A stretch of DNA of 64,000 bases from Euonymus europaeus (lineage: Eukaryota; Streptophyta; Magnoliopsida; Celastrales; Celastraceae), in contig OY756966.1 of the NCBI GenBank assembly GCA_963580455.1, positions 18,169,001-18,233,000 on the forward strand, in the 5' to 3' direction. A program made the position numbers and the translations under genes. The notes beneath the pieces were generated by a model that saw nothing but the letters and a program-made list of their open reading frames with translations, had not been told where the DNA came from and did not search any database. Position 1 is the stretch's first letter. Every line of letters starts with the position of its first letter. Shown piece by piece: positions 55,701 through 64,000 of this stretch.

Positions 55701-58700
55701 CACTGAAATTCAAAATCTCAATCTTGAATCTATAAGTATAATTTCAATTTGGCCATTAACAGCCCTATCGATAAAGTGGATTTTCAATTTCTAGATCAAA
55801 ATTATGGTCGAATCTTCCGTCATGGACTTGAAGATATGCTAGACACTGAGTCAATTCCTCTATCTGCCTCTGCATCCCTTCAATTACCTCATCACATTCG
55901 TCTCCATCATGATCATAAGCCTCTTCATTCGGAGCCCGTCGATTACCACCGACTCCCTTGTCCAATACCATGTTGGCTCATTTATTTCATGACACCTAGT
56001 TTGATGTCTCATTTTGTTCAGTGTAGGACGACAAATAAGGTTTGGAATGTTGTGCAACGGAGTTATCTGGATGCATTAGATTTTTCTTTGGTTTATGAAT
56101 TGAGCAAGGCCATTCAATCCCCGTCAGAATCGTGTCTTTGCTAAGTACAACAATGAAGTCAATTCTATATTTACCAAATGATATGAGTTGCAGGTGATGC
56201 TGAGAAACAGAGGAAAAGGTTGGCTCTTGCTCCTTTGCCCAACCTCAGAAAGGAATATTCTCAGGTTCGTCGTGAGGTGCAGCAACATGTTAATATGAGT
56301 GCTGAGGACTGTGTTGAGCCCTTTGCTTTGGTCATAAAAAAGCCTAGGACTTATTCATTATCACCTCACAACACCACTAGCGCATCTAATCCCATTCGTC
56401 ATTGTACGCATTGCAATGGAACTAGACACATGGTTGAGGTTTGTTGGAGGAAACATGGCTATCCTGAGTGGTCCAAACTCAAGCAAGCAGAGAAGAAAAA
56501 TAAGAAGCCATCTCATATTGCAGTTGTTGAACTATCTCCATCTAGTGCACTACATGTTTCTCCCGAGGACTCTCAGGGTAGTAATTCTGGTTTTGCTTTT
56601 AATACTTCTACTAACCACATTTGGGTTATTGATTCTAGGGCTACTAATCATATCATTAGTAATTCCCTCTTTGCTTCATTCACTAATATCTCCACCAATC
56701 AAGTCTGCTCAGGTAGCTAATTGAGCTCCCACGTTGGTTACTGATGCAAGAAATGTTTCCCTTTCCTCCACTCTTTCTGTCTTGTGTGTTGCTTCCTCCT
56801 ATACTCTCTAATAATCTTCTTTCTATAAGTCGGCTTACTAAACAACTTTGTTGCTCAGTCACCTTTCACTCTACTCATTGTGTATTTTAGGACAATCTTT
56901 CAAAGATGATGATTGGCACTAGTAAGGAGAGGGGATTTTTTCTACTTAAAAGTGTTTCAATAAAAGTTTTCATCCTTTTTCATGTGTTTATAGTGATGTT
57001 TAGGGTATGTTTTCTACTCCTTCAGGTCATAAATACTTTATTTCTTTTATTGATGAATGCATTATGATCAACTAGGTATATTTATTTAAATCCAGGAGTT
57101 ATGTTTCTCTTGTGATTCCTCAATTTTATCAGATGATGGCCAGATAGTTTAACACTTCCATTCTGACAATGGTCATGAGTTTATAAATCAAACTCTTACT
57201 GATTTCTTCTAACTTTATAGCATTCTCCAGCAAACCACCCATGCTTACACGCCGCAACAAAATGGTATAGCTGAACATATGAACCGACATCTTCTAGAGG
57301 TCGCTAGAGCTTTATGTATGACTATGCAGGTTCCTAAAAGTTTTTGGGTTGTTACTTTCATGACGGTTGTTTTTCTTATCAATAGAATCCCTGCCCACAT
57401 CATTGGGTATCAATCCCCTTGAAGGATGTTGTCTAGGTTCCATTCTATTCCATTCGTTCTAAACTTATGTCCAAGAGGTCTTCAATTGCATGTGTTATAT
57501 TCATGTTCATTCTCTTTTTTGCGATAAGCTAGATCCTTTTGTGCCATTCGATGTGTCTTCCTTGGTAACTTTAGTTCCCAAAAGGGGTATAAGTGTTTTC
57601 ATCCTCCTACAAGGAAAGTATTATGTTTCCATTCAAGTTCAATTTTTTGGCACAAACTAAGGAATGGATATCAGGTAAGGCTTCTGAGGACTGGGTTGTT
57701 TTGAGTGAGGGGGAGAATTTTCTTCCTCTTGAGGACTTGACTGGTTTGAGTGGGGGAGACTTCCCTTCCTCCTATGTCAGCAATGGATTTAGATGCTTTA
57801 CCTGATGGAGGTTGGGATGAAAGGCTGCCTGCTTGGTTTTGGAAGAAGGGCTACTAAAGAAGGGAGAAGAATGTCATTGGACTGCTCCTAGAGACCCTCC
57901 TCTTGATGATGTACCTCTGTCTTTGTATGCTATTCTCAAATTGAACCTGAGGTAATTGTTTCTGATCATTCTCAGAGTCAAAGATATCATATCAAGAATG
58001 GAAAAGAACCTGATAGCCCATGTTTGATGATGTCTGTCCTTGGAGACCCTAAGTGGAAGTCGGCTATTGTAGAAGAAATGAAAGCATTCGAAAAAAACTC
58101 CACTTGGGGGATGGTAAAGTTCTGTTCTTGAAAAGAAGACAGTGGGATGATACTCCTATTGAATTTAACTACGTTCTTACTATCTATCTTGATCACGTTC
58201 CTACTAATAAGGAACGATATCAATGGTTAGTTGGGAAGTCTATGAGCCCTGACATTTCATATCTAGTTAGTGTTGTGAGTCAATTCATGCATAATCATAG
58301 TTATCGTTACATGGATGCGGTAAATCGAATTCTAGCATACTTGAAGTCTTCTCTAGGTAAAGGTGTTAGGTTTATTGGACAAGGTCACTTGGACATAGTC
58401 GCATTTACTAATTCAGATTTTGCAGAGTCAAAACTGGATAGGAAGTCTACCTTTGGCTACTTAACTTTGCTGGAGGTAATTAAGTTACAGCATCTCCAAT
58501 GGGTTGATGTTTTATAGCACTGGAAAATTTAGAGTGGGTAGTGAGAGATTTAAAAAAATTATATTAGAAGATGTGTAGAATGGTAAGAAAAAAAGTAAAA
58601 AATGGTAAAAAAGTATGAGAGAGATATGTTGATACTTGATATTTGGAGTGTTCGTAAATGGAAAGTGAAAAAAAATTGTATTGAAATATGTGTTGATATG

Positions 58701-61700
58701 GTTGTATTGGAAGACATGTTTTGCTGATGTAAATAATTAAGTGGAACCCAATTGTATGTAATAGAGGTGGGACCCAACAAAAAAACTAGAAAATTTGTAG
58801 CACTTGTGCCACTGGAGTTGCTCTTACCTGAAGAAGTAAGAAATAAGGAGTGGTATCTCTTTCTAGTGCTGAAGTGGATTACCATGCTCTCTACCATGCA
58901 ACTGCTAGTGAGCTTGTTTGATGCATTAGTCACAGACTTGAGTTTTGAATTCTCTGCATTCCTAGGTTAAATCAGTTCGAAGATGGAGACAATCTTATAG
59001 CTTTTGTCTGTATATTATGACGTGTTCCTTGCTGGATTTCAGCCTTTGGGTCTGCATCACTTTTATAATTACTAACTTTTTTTGTGGAGTAATCCTATTG
59101 AATTATGGAATATGATCATAAAAGCTTACTTTATGATCATAAAAACTTACTAATATTGTTAATATTTGATATGCGACTAATGGCTGTGCATTTTTAACAT
59201 ACAATATATGCAGATTACCTAGTTGAAGTTGATGCATTTCTCGTTTCATATGTAATATAATAAATTAGTTGAACTAAATCAGATATTTTATATCATTTCG
59301 TTCTATGTTTTGAAAGTGGCTACTCATTGACCTTTTATATATAATCTCTACTTTTTTTTTATTTAGGGAAATGATTGCTTACATTGCAAATTCGTTAATT
59401 TTCATCTTGAGGTAAGAGCTAAAGTTTAGCACTAATTTTTTTTGTGTTTAAATTATGTGGTACAGCTAGACATGCCATTTGAGTTTACTATGTATTGAGA
59501 ATCTACCCCTTTTTCCCAGCTCGTCGCAATCAATAAATTAAATGCATTGTTTATTAAATTTGTCTATGCAAGCTTGTAAATTCGTTCAAGCCCATTTTGA
59601 TTATACTCACCTTTCTCATCTTTCATGAAATTAATATTCTTTCATCAGAATAAAAATAACTTTTAAAAGCCACATGAACCATTAGCACAGTATACGTGGT
59701 GCTTCATTCCATTACATTGAGTTTATTTATATATAATGTCATACATGAATAAATATCACAGTAATATGTAGTGAGTTTATGAATATGTGATGTCATGTGA
59801 GTCCGTCATTATAAATGATGGATTACAAAAAAACCCTTTACTCCCATCCGAGCAAGAGCTTTTTAATTGGTAGTAAAGGACTGCGCTACGAACATTTAGC
59901 AATAATGACCTTATTATCGTTATAAGTTTTTCTTCGCTGAATGGTAAATCCCTGTAATATTTCAATCCCACTAGCAACTTTTTCTGTGAGTTATGAGCAC
60001 TAAGGGGAAAAAAAAAAGTTCAGAACCTAAAACCAAAATTCTGATCTAGTTCTCCAAATTCCGCTTACTTTTCTTGTTTTTCTGCTCAGAATAATGCAAG
60101 TAAATTTCTACATTCTTATGAAGTTACTCACAAAATTGCTTTCTTGACTCTTGTTCTTGTAGTGGTGTTGTTATAGCAGAAGGCGTTCTTGGTGATGAAG
60201 ACATTTTTCACAACCATGGTAGTAATTGTTTTCAAGTCTATCTATCTTTGTTCTTTGTTATGAACCTTCAATTTGCATGACTATTACTATTATTTTGTTT
60301 TTTACTTGTGGTATGGTCCAGCAGTGGGGAGGCAGGCAATGGGTTTTCCAAACAAAAGTCTCTTGGGCATCAGATGGAGTTTTTAATTATTAGTTTAAGT
60401 GTTGTTGTAATTTGGCTACTAGATATCTCATAGCCTATGCTTTTGGTTCTCCTTTTCTTTGAATGTGTACCGATGATTATTGATAAATTACTTTTTAAAC
60501 TATATCGTAGATTAGTCTTCGTGATATTTAACAAAAGTTCGATGTCAAATTATAGTTTTTTTTGCAATGTTTACCTATCAATGGATTGGCGTTTCCAATT
60601 AATCATAATATATCACGTAAGGATTTTTCACTCCATTTTGGTTTTATATAGATCTTTTCATACTTGGAAGTTCATTTGTTATTTTAGATGCTTAAAGCAT
60701 GCTTGCATAATCTTCTTGTTCTAAGATTGATGCAATTAGCTGCTTAAAAAAATTGATTAAAAAAGGTTTAAGCAGATGCAACAAATTTCTTAGATTTGAA
60801 GAGGCTGCTCTTATGTAAAATCTGTACCTTGGTCATATGATTTGGTTTGCTCACTCAATCCTCTTTATGGATTGCAAATAAAATCTTTGCAACTATAGCT
60901 TGCACTGTTTTGTTTTGTAACTGTCCCCTACTGTTCATTATCTACTAATGTCATTGTCATTTTTCTTTCTCAGTTCTTAGACTATTAACATGTCTCAATA
61001 ACCCGTTCTGGTGGTGTTTCAGGAAATTCATGGGGCTACATGATTCTTCTCTACATATTTGTGCAAGTATCTCGTTTTGTCGTTGTTGCAGCATTGTTTC
61101 CCTTTTTAAGATATTTTGGCTATGGCTTGGATTGGAAAGAAGGAACCATTCTAATTTGGTCAGGTCTCCGAGGGGCTGTTGCATTATCACTTTCATTATC
61201 TGTCAAGGCAAGTTTGTTGAATTTTGAACATAGATGGCTACAAGAAAGAGCTTTTGCCTTTTCATTTCCTTTTTAAGCTAACATCATCTGGTAGTTGTTC
61301 ATCTGGAATATTTTTGTCGACAAAATCTTGAATTTGACCAGGAATCTGATATTTTAGACTTATTGTTGACTTTATAGCAAGTCCTTTCCGTGGATTGTAG
61401 TATGTATTTTGTTTATTTAGAAATTATTTAAGCCTTCTAAACATAAAAGTGATTTATATGTATTTATTGTTTCACTTTTGATGTCTATAATATATTCGCG
61501 AATGATATGTTCACTTTTTGCTTGTTTTAGCGTTCTAGTGAGAGCTCATTGCATCTGCATTCCAACACAGGAACCCTGGTGAGTTCTCAGAACTTGGCTG
61601 TAGTCAAGAGTTATAAATATCTAAAAAATACTCATTATAAATTAAGTGAATTATAAAAGAGTTGATACGTTAAAGTTGAGATATGGAGAGAAAAGTGAAG

Positions 61701-62703
61701 GAAAATAGAGAGAATAGAGAGATGTAGCAAGATAAGAGTTGGGTGGTTCCTACACACCGTAAGCCAACCTTTTTTATATTCCTAACAGTAAAGTCGCATA
61801 ATAAATAGTACAACTATAATTACTGATTTCCGTGAAGTGCTCATCTCCTTACCCATAGCATTCTTGCATCTTGAAGAGGAGAGAGCCTATACATGAGATG
61901 TTGGAATAGACACATAAGACGGTAGAAACAAGGAAATGCAAGCACGGAGCTGTACGATGATAGGAGACAAATTTTAACAGTTAGTAGTTTCTCTCTCAGC
62001 CTTTAATTGATGGGTTTTTACTCAACTAATTTTGCAGTTTGTCTTCTTCACTGGAGGGATAGTATTTTTGACACTTGTTGTGAATGGATCAACAACACAG
62101 TTTATTTTACATATTCTACATTTGGATAAGCTTTCAGCTGCAAAGGTGAGGATATGACTTGATATCCAAAAAGCTTTCTTTTATTTTCTTCAAGATTCTT
62201 GAATATGGTGGCATGATTTTTTGGTCAAACTTTTGCCGCTTCAATATACAATGTGTTTCTTAGATACTTAACCCTCATGCAATATTACTCAATTTGTTGC
62301 TTATGTAACTAGACTCCATTTATTTGTTACATTCACGTAAGTTTGTGGACTTCTGTTCCAAAACAATGCTCTATCTTCCTTTTGAATCAAGAATATTGTA
62401 ATATTATTTTCTTATTAAATGGCACAATGTATTTTTTAAAATTTTAGTTCTTATATTTTTTCCATTTGAATCAGAGGCGAATATTGGACTATACAAAGTA
62501 CGAAATGTTAAACAAAGCATTGGAGGCTTTTGGTGATCTTGGAGAGGATGAGGAACTTGGACCTGCTGACTGGCCTACAGTTAAAAGATATATTGCTAGC
62601 CTAAACAATTTAGAAGTATGTGTGCATCCTCATTCTCAAATGGAAAGTGATGACAATCTAGACCCTACAAATGTGAAAGATATACGTATACGCCTATTGA
62701 ATG
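37547..62703 (+). CDS. SOS1: Plasma-membrane Na+/H+ antiporter SOS1 (NHX7), first 15 exons, gene continues past the window
   Basis: Exons 37,547-37,766; 38,952-39,002; 39,137-39,228; 43,299-43,376; 43,474-43,631; 43,830-43,931; 44,010-44,127; 44,921-44,973; 45,048-45,113; 59,367-59,411; 60,163-60,218; 61,023-61,207; 61,531-61,578; 62,038-62,145; 62,475-62,703. Together they give 1,609 nt, 536 residues, with no stop or frameshift. SOS1 exports Na+ in exchange for H+ at the plasma membrane and is central to salt tolerance; SOS2/SOS3 act on its C-terminal tail. Visible here is the NhaP-type exchanger: [10 protein letters not shown] in an early helix, [15 protein letters not shown] (D170), GESLMNDG (N198-D199), [23 protein letters not shown] and [15 protein letters not shown] (R396), then the start of the cytosolic region ([20 protein letters not shown]). 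SOS1 proteins are about 1,150 residues, so the regulatory half is missing. The start is the first ATG before a normal SOS1 N-terminus. Introns 3 and 9 are swollen by transposons. Confidence 0.95.
38952..39002 (+). CDS. SOS1: SOS1 exon 2
   Basis: 51 bp encoding [16 protein letters not shown] between TTTTCAG and GTAAGT; phases fit exons 1 and 3. Confidence 0.93.
39137..39228 (+). CDS. SOS1: SOS1 exon 3
   Basis: Encodes [20 protein letters not shown] to EVHQIK. It is followed by the 4.07-kb intron 3, which holds the antisense Copia remnant. Confidence 0.94.
39720..39944 (-). repeat. 3' LTR of the intron-3 Copia remnant
   Basis: On the minus strand it starts TGTTGAATATTAAGG right after the polypurine tract and appears to end CCTGTCA. 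A 22-bp direct duplication (AGTTAATGAATCTGGAACAGT) is visible at 39,741-39,784. No partner LTR was found, so the outer limit is tentative. Confidence 0.6.
40182..40189. repeat. Left 8-bp TSD ATCACAGT
   Basis: Repeated exactly at 40,973-40,980; the interrupted Copia codons rejoin across it. Confidence 0.88.
40190..40972. mobile_element. hAT-type non-autonomous element (783 bp) in the Copia remnant
   Basis: Ends CTGTGAAGCACCGACAC and, reversed, CTAGGTAGCACGGACAC (13 of 17 match), with an 8-bp TSD, the hAT signature. Subterminal regions are packed with GGACACG/GTGTCC words. The middle (40,450-40,770) is a CTTCTTCGCTGCTG-rich low-complexity block. No transposase. Confidence 0.85.
40973..40980. 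repeat. Right 8-bp TSD ATCACAGT
   Basis: Matches 40,182-40,189. Confidence 0.88.
43299..43376 (+). CDS. SOS1: SOS1 exon 4
   Basis: 26 codons ([16 protein letters not shown] to GSAVK) between ACAG and GTACTC. Confidence 0.94.
43474..43631 (+). CDS. SOS1: SOS1 exon 5
   Basis: Carries the ion-transport core: [14 protein letters not shown] with D170 and GESLMNDG with N198-D199, both conserved in the NHE/NhaP superfamily. Confidence 0.95.
43830..43931 (+). CDS. SOS1: SOS1 exon 6
   Basis: Encodes [18 protein letters not shown] to VSLGA; donor GTATGT. Confidence 0.94.
44010..44127 (+). CDS. SOS1: SOS1 exon 7
   Basis: Two membrane helices ([19 protein letters not shown] and [17 protein letters not shown]). 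The 793-bp intron 7 after it shows no element. Confidence 0.94.
44921..44973 (+). CDS. SOS1: SOS1 exon 8
   Basis: Encodes [17 protein letters not shown]; donor GTAAGT. Confidence 0.94.
45048..45113 (+). CDS. SOS1: SOS1 exon 9
   Basis: Encodes [21 protein letters not shown]; donor GTATGC. The next exon is 14.25 kb away. Confidence 0.94.
45114..46459. other. Left part of SOS1 intron 9, no element recognised
   Basis: No coding or repeat structure was seen apart from a poly(A) tract at about 46,321-46,338. Confidence 0.4.
48183..48192. repeat. 10-bp TSD GGTTAGACAC (left)
   Basis: Repeated exactly at 48,379-48,388, either side of the 186-bp TIR element. Confidence 0.82.
48193..48378. mobile_element. 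186-bp TIR element (MITE) in the Gypsy RT
   Basis: Ends TATGATACCTGGACTC and, reversed, TATGATACTCGGACTC (14 of 16 match), with subterminal GGTACGGGTGTCGGGTATG-type words on both sides. The 10-bp direct repeat outside fits a Mutator-type or variant hAT insertion. Removing it restores the RT codons around FLGFIVS. Confidence 0.8.
48379..48388. repeat. 10-bp TSD GGTTAGACAC (right)
   Basis: Matches 48,183-48,192. Confidence 0.82.
49701..49951 (+). repeat. 5' LTR of the intron-9 Copia
   Basis: TGTTGAAGG...TCTAACA. It contains a 56-bp tandem duplication (units from 49,722 and 49,778), shared with the 3' LTR. Confidence 0.94.
49952..49964 (+). other. Primer-binding site, Met-tRNA type
   Basis: TGGTATCGGAGGC directly after the LTR; the initiator Met-tRNA complement is TGGTATCAGAGC, so one or two changes. 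Confidence 0.8.
52402..52409. repeat. Left 8-bp TSD TTTGGTAG
   Basis: Repeated exactly at 53,279-53,286. Confidence 0.92.
52410..53278. mobile_element. hAT-type non-autonomous element (869 bp) in the Copia integrase-RT region
   Basis: Ends CAAGGTTTTAAAAATCGTT and, reversed, CATGGTTTTAAAAATCGTT (18 of 19 match), with a perfect 8-bp TSD. Both subterminal parts carry many GAGGCGTA/TACGCCTC words (52,439-52,511 and about 53,125-53,260). The inside has a (TA)n tract, poly(A) and a purine-rich AGAGAG tract. No transposase. Removing element and TSD restores the Copia reading frame. Confidence 0.93.
53279..53286. repeat. Right 8-bp TSD TTTGGTAG
   Basis: Matches 52,402-52,409. Confidence 0.92.
55346..55358 (+). 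other. Polypurine tract of the intron-9 Copia
   Basis: ACTTGAGGGGGAG just before the TG of the 3' LTR; it overlaps the pol stop codon. Confidence 0.85.
55359..55607 (+). repeat. 3' LTR of the intron-9 Copia
   Basis: 249 bp; same internal 56-bp duplication as the 5' LTR; ends CGTAACA. Confidence 0.94.
55608..55975 (-). mobile_element. Gag N-terminal part of the Gypsy remnant
   Basis: The minus strand starts [20 protein letters not shown] at 55,971, then reads [19 protein letters not shown] and an EIENPL block. The frame runs on to [10 protein letters not shown] at the TSD, and the continuation ([15 protein letters not shown]) is at 49,700 leftward. It is one gag gene split by the Copia. Confidence 0.78.
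55976..58922 (+). mobile_element. Degenerate Ty1/Copia remnant in SOS1 intron 9
   Basis: Gag from 55,976 ([19 protein letters not shown]), then 56,220-56,720 with [16 protein letters not shown], knuckle [14 protein letters not shown] and a protease site altered from DSGA to DSRA. Integrase pieces near 57,245 ([25 protein letters not shown]), then the RT-RNase H end at 58,200-58,480 ([31 protein letters not shown]). RNase H resumes after the MITE ([17 protein letters not shown]) and ends at 58,922. Large parts are deleted, including the YVDD region. No LTRs were recognised. Confidence 0.8.
58488..58823. mobile_element. 336-bp PIF/Harbinger-like MITE in the Copia remnant
   Basis: Ends CAGCATCTCCAATGG and, reversed, GAGCAACTCCAGTGG (12-13 of 15 match), flanked by TTA on both sides (58,485-58,487 and 58,824-58,826). 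TTA duplication with GAGCATCTCC ends fits Harbinger/Tourist elements. Removing it rejoins the Copia codons for LVTW. Confidence 0.75.
58923..59366. other. Right end of SOS1 intron 9, no element recognised
   Basis: AT-rich sequence ending in a T-rich tract and TTTAG before exon 10. Confidence 0.5.
59367..59411 (+). CDS. SOS1: SOS1 exon 10
   Basis: 45 bp encoding [14 protein letters not shown], after the giant intron 9; flanked by TTTAG and GTAAGA. Confidence 0.93.
60163..60218 (+). CDS. SOS1: SOS1 exon 11
   Basis: Encodes [18 protein letters not shown]. The 804-bp intron 11 after it shows no element. Confidence 0.93.
61023..61207 (+). CDS. SOS1: SOS1 exon 12
   Basis: Encodes [39 protein letters not shown] and SVK. 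Its donor is GCAAGT, not GT. Confidence 0.94.
61208..61213 (+). promoter_or_regulatory. Non-canonical GC 5' splice site of SOS1 intron 12
   Basis: AG|GCAAGT: the base pattern that GC-AG introns need. Using a nearby GT (61,212) would add four bases and break the frame into exon 13. Confidence 0.85.
61531..61578 (+). CDS. SOS1: SOS1 exon 13
   Basis: 16 codons ([16 protein letters not shown]), the polar loop before the last helix. The 459-bp intron 13 shows no element. Confidence 0.93.
62038..62145 (+). CDS. SOS1: SOS1 exon 14
   Basis: Last helix and start of the cytosolic part ([20 protein letters not shown], then [10 protein letters not shown]). Confidence 0.94.
62475..62703 (+). CDS. SOS1: SOS1 exon 15
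   Basis: Cytosolic region [20 protein letters not shown] to RIRLLNG, donor GTATGT at 62,704. A second, in-phase copy of the exon end and donor lies 96 bp downstream. Confidence 0.9.
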
Positions 62704-62826
62704 GTATGTTATTTTTCGATACTCTGCATCCTCTTTCTCAAAATGAAAGTGACGATAATCTATACCCTACAAATGTGAAAGATATATGCCTATTGAATGG
62801 TATGTTATTCTGTCGATACTTTGCAG
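62625..62826 (+). repeat. 102-bp partial duplication of SOS1 exon 15 end and its donor site
   Basis: CATCCTC starts at 62,625 (in the exon) and 62,727 (in the intron). Both units run through an AAAGTGAYGAYAATCTA block and CTATTGAATG|GTATGTTAT. The second unit lacks 6 bp and ends CTTTGCAG, which itself looks like a splice acceptor. Confidence 0.88.
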
Positions 62827-64000
62827 TTTGTTCTATACGCAATTTATCTTCCATGCCTGGCAGATTTCTCTCTCAAAAGAAAAAAATTCCTCCCCATTTC
62901 CATTTTTTATTTTTTTGGCAAAGAAAATGACTACTGTTATCAGCTCTTTCGTCTGAGGCTGTTCATATTGTATCGTCAGTGCAGATCTAAAACATTGCTC
63001 AGTGCTCAGCAAGGCGAAACATATGGCATTGTATAATTTTAGTATACTTTATTTCAATTACAAATTAATTATATGAAAAATGTGAATAGGTATATATTAT
63101 TGTCAAAAAAGAGGCAACTTTTGATGATAAAACCAGCTGAAGCTTGGATTAGAAGTTTATAAGACACTGCTATTATTCATACTTGTTTTTAGTGAGAAAA
63201 GCTTATTTCTTAAGCATGGCTTGATGCTGGGAAAATGTTATGTCGGGGCAGTTCCTAGTGCACTTTATATTTGGAGCTTTGTTTCGAGATATTTACTATG
63301 CTGAACTATGTTGGGGTATTTTGGAGGCAATCTGACAAGGGTAAATTTTTTCTTTTGGACTAATTACATAATTGGAAGAATTGCATGGACTTGTTCATTT
63401 TATACTCTTTTGTTGTTTTCCATATGGGTAACACCATATTATCCTGTGGTATTTTACCAGCCTGTACCATTTCTTGAGTTAACTTTAGAATGTCTAGAAA
63501 GAAGGGAGTATGAATTCGGTGTTTGAGTTACTTTGCTCAGGTTCTCTGGAACTTCCAAGGTAGAATATATCATTGCATGTAGAATGAAGCATTGAATACA
63601 GTTCTTTTGGTTTTTCTGATGTGTTCAAGCTACATGGACTTAGAGAATCACAATTCACTAAGTTTTGGTGTTTCTTTTGGATTTACTAGCTACTAAATCG
63701 AAGTGCTTTTTTTAAGTTCACGAAAGTGTTTGAGAGCTGATACTTGTCAAATGTCCAGTAATTTTTTTTTCTTTCATAAGAGGCTGTTTCTGAGGTTTTC
63801 CTCGGTTGGATCTTGTGGATAAACAATTGTCAATGGTGCCTTCATGCATGCCATAGGCATATTGGGAATAAAAATAACTTGAAGCACTAAGTCAACCAAG
63901 CTTGTTGGAGATGCACAACTAATTTTGATATATACCATGGGTATGCATAGACATAGCGGCAGAAAATAAATGTGGTTCTCCGTGAGCCTGCAGATCTTAA
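62827..64000. other. SOS1 intron 15, no exon or element recognised
   Basis: AT-rich intron sequence. The next SOS1 exon (expected to begin with a VQAAYWGML-like stretch) was looked for and not found, so it lies beyond the window. Confidence 0.5.

Noticed and set aside
55749..56144. Single 131-codon plus-strand gene
   Set aside because: It is a chance fusion: the first half is antisense to the Gypsy gag and the second half is gag of the Copia remnant.
59777..59977. Small minus-strand frame in SOS1 intron 10
   Set aside because: No domain, no start context, AT-rich intron background.
63308..63526. Next SOS1 exon or a small membrane protein near 63.3-63.5 kb
   Set aside because: The aromatic-rich frame shares nothing with SOS1 after residue 536, and splice phases do not fit; taken as intron.

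Overview
This is plant nuclear DNA, almost certainly from a eudicot. It is AT-rich and intron-bearing, and it is built mostly of nested plant transposable elements around one recognisable host gene. That gene is the 5' half of a plasma-membrane Na+/H+ antiporter of the SOS1/NHX7 type: 15 exons from 37,547 to 62,703 encode the first 536 residues, and the gene runs off the right edge. No tRNA, rRNA, CRISPR array or prokaryotic feature was seen. The species cannot be named from the sequence.

Layout. (1) 1-16.8 kb: decayed 'plant transposon protein' coding sequence of Athila/gypsy type. A young Tat-lineage Ty3/Gypsy element (625-9,885; LTRs of 444 bp with 4 differences; TSD CATGG) has jumped into it. 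The Tat element carries gag, protease, RT, two RNase H domains, integrase and an antisense accessory ORF with its own TATA box. A 2.35-kb solo LTR lies at 13,047-15,393 (TSD GTTGC). (2) 17.2-20.3 kb: a deleted, decayed Mutator-like element (MULE) with an Ulp1-like protease gene and only the 5' end of the transposase. (3) 20.3-26 kb: another ORF remnant, a 182-bp satellite-like array, AT-rich duplicated segments and a 619-bp TIR element. (4) 26,017-37,326: a large MULE with ~134-bp terminal inverted repeats. It holds a nearly intact transposase on + and a DUF1985-Ulp1 protease gene on -, in convergent orientation. The protease gene is split in phase by a 2.36-kb solo LTR (33,859-36,214; TSD TGATG). 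(5) 37.3-64 kb: SOS1. Its start codon lies 220 bp beyond the MULE terminus.

SOS1 introns have been colonised. Intron 3 (4.1 kb) holds an antisense Copia remnant with a hAT-type element inside. Intron 9 (14.25 kb) holds a Gypsy remnant split by a Copia element (49,701-55,607), which is itself split by a hAT-type element (52,410-53,278). It also holds a 186-bp TIR element, a second Copia remnant and a Harbinger-type MITE. All 15 exons stay in frame with usable splice sites, so SOS1 looks functional. Intron 12 uses a GC donor. Exon 15 is followed by an in-phase partial duplication that includes its 5' splice site.

The least ordinary signals are: a short motif (about TTTAGAAYRGT) repeated dozens of times in both MULEs and oriented with the direction of transcription; the promoterless-looking gap between the MULE terminus and SOS1; three successive palindromes in one solo LTR; and the duplicated SOS1 exon end.
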